Of a DNA stretch of 33,838 bases, positions 31,489 to 33,838 are shown piece after piece. The notes below the pieces were generated by a model. That model did not search any database. It saw nothing but the letters and a program-made list of their open reading frames with translations, and had not been told where the DNA came from. Position 1 is the first letter of the stretch; each line of letters starts with the position of its first letter. The position numbers were made by a program, and so were the translations under genes. This DNA is from Bacteroidetes bacterium ADurb.Bin217 (lineage in GTDB: Bacteria; Bacteroidota; Bacteroidia; Bacteroidales; UBA1715), in NCBI GenBank assembly GCA_002069975.1, contig MWCJ01000031.1:1-33838 (forward strand). The letters run 5' to 3'.

Positions 31489-33807
31489 ATGATAACAAAG
31501 TTCAAAACCATAAAGAATCTGGCTGTTTTCCAAAATTTTATTTGGGATAGTTTGGTATGTGATGGAGCTGGAAGTGTTCAGTTATTTAAGGACATCAATG
31601 TAATTTATGGAAGGAACTATTCGGGCAAAACAACCTTATCAAGAATTGTTAGAGCTTTAGAAAAAGGTGAAATATCTGATAAGTATGAAAACCCTGAATT
31701 CGAAGTTAGTATAAAAGACTTAGCTGATGCTACACAAGCCAATCTGACCTCACACGGAAAAAAGATAAGAGTATTCAATGAGGATTTTGTAAAAGATAAT
31801 CTTCGTTTTATTGTTAATTCAGACGAGAGTATTAATCCATTTGCCATTTTAGGAGGCAATACAACCATAGAAACGGAAATAGCAGCATTAAAGCTTGAAC
31901 TTGGTGTTAGTGATGAAGGTGATGAAACGGGATTTTATCTTGAATTAAAAAATGCTAAAGCAATTTACGATACAACAAATCAAGCATTCGATAGTGCAGA
32001 CAATTCACTTAACCAGCAATTAAGTTATAAAGCAATCAATAACCCAAACGGTATTAAATATAAATCTGACCGTTTTGGTGACCAGAACTACAATATCAAT
32101 AAACTTAAAGTAGATATAGCTACTGTATTAGAACCATCTTTTACTCCTTTAACAGACATTGAAATTAGAGAAAAGGATATTTTGCTAAAAGAAAGTGTAA
32201 ACCAAGATGTGCGAACCATATCAAAACATAGCATTGATTTACCTACAATAACAAACAAAGCAAAAGCCCTTATTACAAAGCCAATAAGTAGTTCAGACAA
32301 AATTGAACAATTAGTAAAGGATTCAATTTTAAATCGGTGGGTAAAAGAAGGACGGCTACTTCATAAAGACAAATTAGAGCATTGTTCATTTTGTGGAAAT
32401 GAAATTACTGCCGAACGATGGAGAGAGCTTGATAGTCATTTTGATGAAGAATCCGAAAAACTTGAAAAGGAAATAGATATTTTAATCAATGAAATACAAC
32501 AACAAATAGCAGCTATCGACACAAGTTTAAACATTAATAAAACAGTATTTTATTCTAAATATCACAAAGATATAGACCGCTTAACAGCATTTAAACAATA
32601 TGTAATCGACAACATAAAATCGGAACTGAACGATATTATTGAGCAATTGCAGGAACGAAGAAATGATTTACTTAATACAAAAACATATTCCGAAATAAAA
32701 GACAATAGTAAACGGCTCGAATGGTGTTGGGCTATTTTTGAGAACTTTAGAATAAAAACCAATTCCTACAGCACATCACTTGGAACAGAGCAGACTGAAG
32801 CAAAGCGACTTTTACGTTTACGTGAAGTCAGCGACTTTATAAAAACAGTTCAATATTCAAATGAAGTAAACAAAATAGATGAATTAAAAGTTATAGCAGA
32901 TACTAAAGCAGAGGAGAAAGCAGATATTGCCCAAAAAATTCAAAATCAAATAAAACAGATTGAGGATAAAGAGCGGTTAATGAATGATGAGGAAAAAGGA
33001 GCTTTGAAAGTGAATGAGTATCTCAACAACTTTTTTGGACACGATTTTCTAAAATTACAGGCATTGGAAGAACCCGACCAATTTGGAGGGAAGAAGATTC
33101 GTTTTGAAATAATAAGAAATGGCAAGAAAGCTCATCATTTAAGTGAAGGTGAATGTAGCTTAATTGCTTTCTGCTACTTTATGGCAAAACTGGAAGATAT
33201 AGAAACAAAAGGAAGTAAGCCCATAATTTGGATTGACGACCCTATTTCCAGTTTGGACAGCAACCACATTTTTTTCGTATATAGTCTAATAAACTCTGAG
33301 ATTGTCGCTAAACAAGATTTTGAACAGTTTTTTGTATCAACGCATAATCTTGATTTTCTGAAATATTTAAAAAGATTGCCTAATAGAGATAAAACGCAAT
33401 CATTTATTGTTATTCGTGAAGGTCAAAATAGTCAAATCAGGTTAATGCCAAAATACTTAAAGGACTATATAACAGAGTTTAATTTCTTATTTCATCAAAT
33501 TTACTTGTGTGCAAATGCAGACATAAATGATGAGGCAAACTATTCTGTTTACTACAATTTTGGAAATAATACTCGTAAGTTTTTAGAGGCTTTGTTGTTT
33601 TATAAATACCCTTCACGAATTGATAACAATACTCAAAATGCAAATTCCAAAAGGCTATTGAAATATTTCGGGAATGATAACCAAGCGACTGTTTTAACAG
33701 ATAGAGTGAATAATGAGCTTTCGCATTTGGAGGAAATATTTGATAGAGGTATGGTTCCTGTTGATATTCCTGAATTAACGTCAATTCGACGTAAGAAAAA
33801 CGCTTAA
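31489..33807 (+). CDS. AAA_13-type ATPase, RloC/PrrC-like putative anticodon nuclease
   Basis: The 772-residue protein has a split ABC/SMC-like ATPase: Walker A GRNYSGKTT (41-49), signature LSEGE (551-555), Walker B IIWIDD (579-584) followed by PISSLD, and H-loop His619. Long charged coiled coils lie between, with CSFC (Cys299 and Cys302) inside LEHCSFCGNEIT, resembling a zinc hook. After the ATPase, a C-terminal region holds R696-x3-E700 and, 46 residues on, His746 (NELSHLEE). This is the Arg/Glu/His order known for the tRNA-cutting centre of PrrC and RloC. Both of those are encoded in type I hsd loci. It begins one base after hsdS. The ATPase is certain; tRNase activity is inference, since similar R..E..SH segments occur in other AAA_13 proteins. 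Confidence 0.75.
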   Translation: MITKFKTIKNLAVFQNFIWDSLVCDGAGSVQLFKDINVIYGRNYSGKTTLSRIVRALEKGEISDKYENPEFEVSIKDLADATQANLTSHGKKIRVFNEDFVKDNLRFIVNSDESINPFAILGGNTTIETEIAALKLELGVSDEGDETGFYLELKNAKAIYDTTNQAFDSADNSLNQQLSYKAINNPNGIKYKSDRFGDQNYNINKLKVDIATVLEPSFTPLTDIEIREKDILLKESVNQDVRTISKHSIDLPTITNKAKALITKPISSSDKIEQLVKDSILNRWVKEGRLLHKDKLEHCSFCGNEITAERWRELDSHFDEESEKLEKEIDILINEIQQQIAAIDTSLNINKTVFYSKYHKDIDRLTAFKQYVIDNIKSELNDIIEQLQERRNDLLNTKTYSEIKDNSKRLEWCWAIFENFRIKTNSYSTSLGTEQTEAKRLLRLREVSDFIKTVQYSNEVNKIDELKVIADTKAEEKADIAQKIQNQIKQIEDKERLMNDEEKGALKVNEYLNNFFGHDFLKLQALEEPDQFGGKKIRFEIIRNGKKAHHLSEGECSLIAFCYFMAKLEDIETKGSKPIIWIDDPISSLDSNHIFFVYSLINSEIVAKQDFEQFFVSTHNLDFLKYLKRLPNRDKTQSFIVIREGQNSQIRLMPKYLKDYITEFNFLFHQIYLCANADINDEANYSVYYNFGNNTRKFLEALLFYKYPSRIDNNTQNANSKRLLKYFGNDNQATVLTDRVNNELSHLEEIFDRGMVPVDIPELTSIRRKKNA

Positions 33808-33838
33808 ATTTTTGGTAAACATAGGGAAATTTAGTATA

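Noticed and set aside
31489..33807. Reading this gene as hsdR
   Set aside because: It has an ABC/SMC-type signature and H-loop, with no helicase motifs or N-terminal restriction nuclease domain.
1..33838. CRISPR array
   Set aside because: No set of three or more regularly spaced identical repeats was seen; the short direct repeats noted are single pairs or protein-coding repeats.

Overview
The window is AT-rich chromosomal DNA from a member of the Bacteroidota. The evidence is a PorP/SprF-type protein, a PKD-repeat protein ending in a gliding-motility/T9SS type B sorting domain, an OmpA/PD40/TPR protein of the PorE kind, a FISUMP-domain protein, Rhs core fragments of the Bacteroidota type, and promoters of the TTG / TAnnTTTG form. 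The genus cannot be read from the sequence.

Layout. (1) 1-2930 is a decayed accessory stretch, all on the minus strand. It holds an out-of-frame Rhs toxin tip, an intact immunity-like gene, an overlooked 51-residue membrane protein, a cut Rhs core fragment, two small beta-barrel-like exported proteins, and a frameshifted, truncated start of a type II secretion F-family (GspF/PilC) gene. (2) 3055-10518 (minus) is a T9SS surface-protein operon. A giant PKD-repeat adhesin, now split in two by a deletion/frameshift near 8690, is followed by a PorE-like OmpA protein and a PorP/SprF partner. (3) 10921-20092 (plus) is mostly housekeeping: dGTPase, phosphoglucomutase-type phospho-sugar mutase, Pta-AckA, an alpha/beta hydrolase lipoprotein, a PNPOx-like protein, GmhA and a YifB/ComM-type AAA protein. 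(4) 20107-23950 (minus) holds uvrA and an M48 metalloprotease lipoprotein. (5) 24102-26267 is a tail-fibre-like repeat protein ending in a FISUMP domain, with no credible start. (6) 26353-26756 is a Thr-Tyr-Gly tRNA operon with a clear promoter and terminator. (7) 26969-33807 (plus) is a tight five-gene defence operon: hsdM, two PD-(D/E)XK nuclease-like genes, hsdS, and a large AAA ATPase with RloC/PrrC-like features.

How the genes work together. The adhesin would be exported by the type IX system, with the PorP/SprF protein as its dedicated outer-membrane partner and the OmpA protein as a peptidoglycan-anchored accessory. Pta and AckA convert acetyl-CoA to acetate with ATP gain. In the defence operon HsdM and HsdS would form a modification enzyme. 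No hsdR is present inside the window, so either it lies beyond 33838 or the two small nuclease-like proteins supply cleavage. The terminal ATPase may be a second-line suicide effector that cuts tRNA. This operon is the best candidate for a little-described system here.
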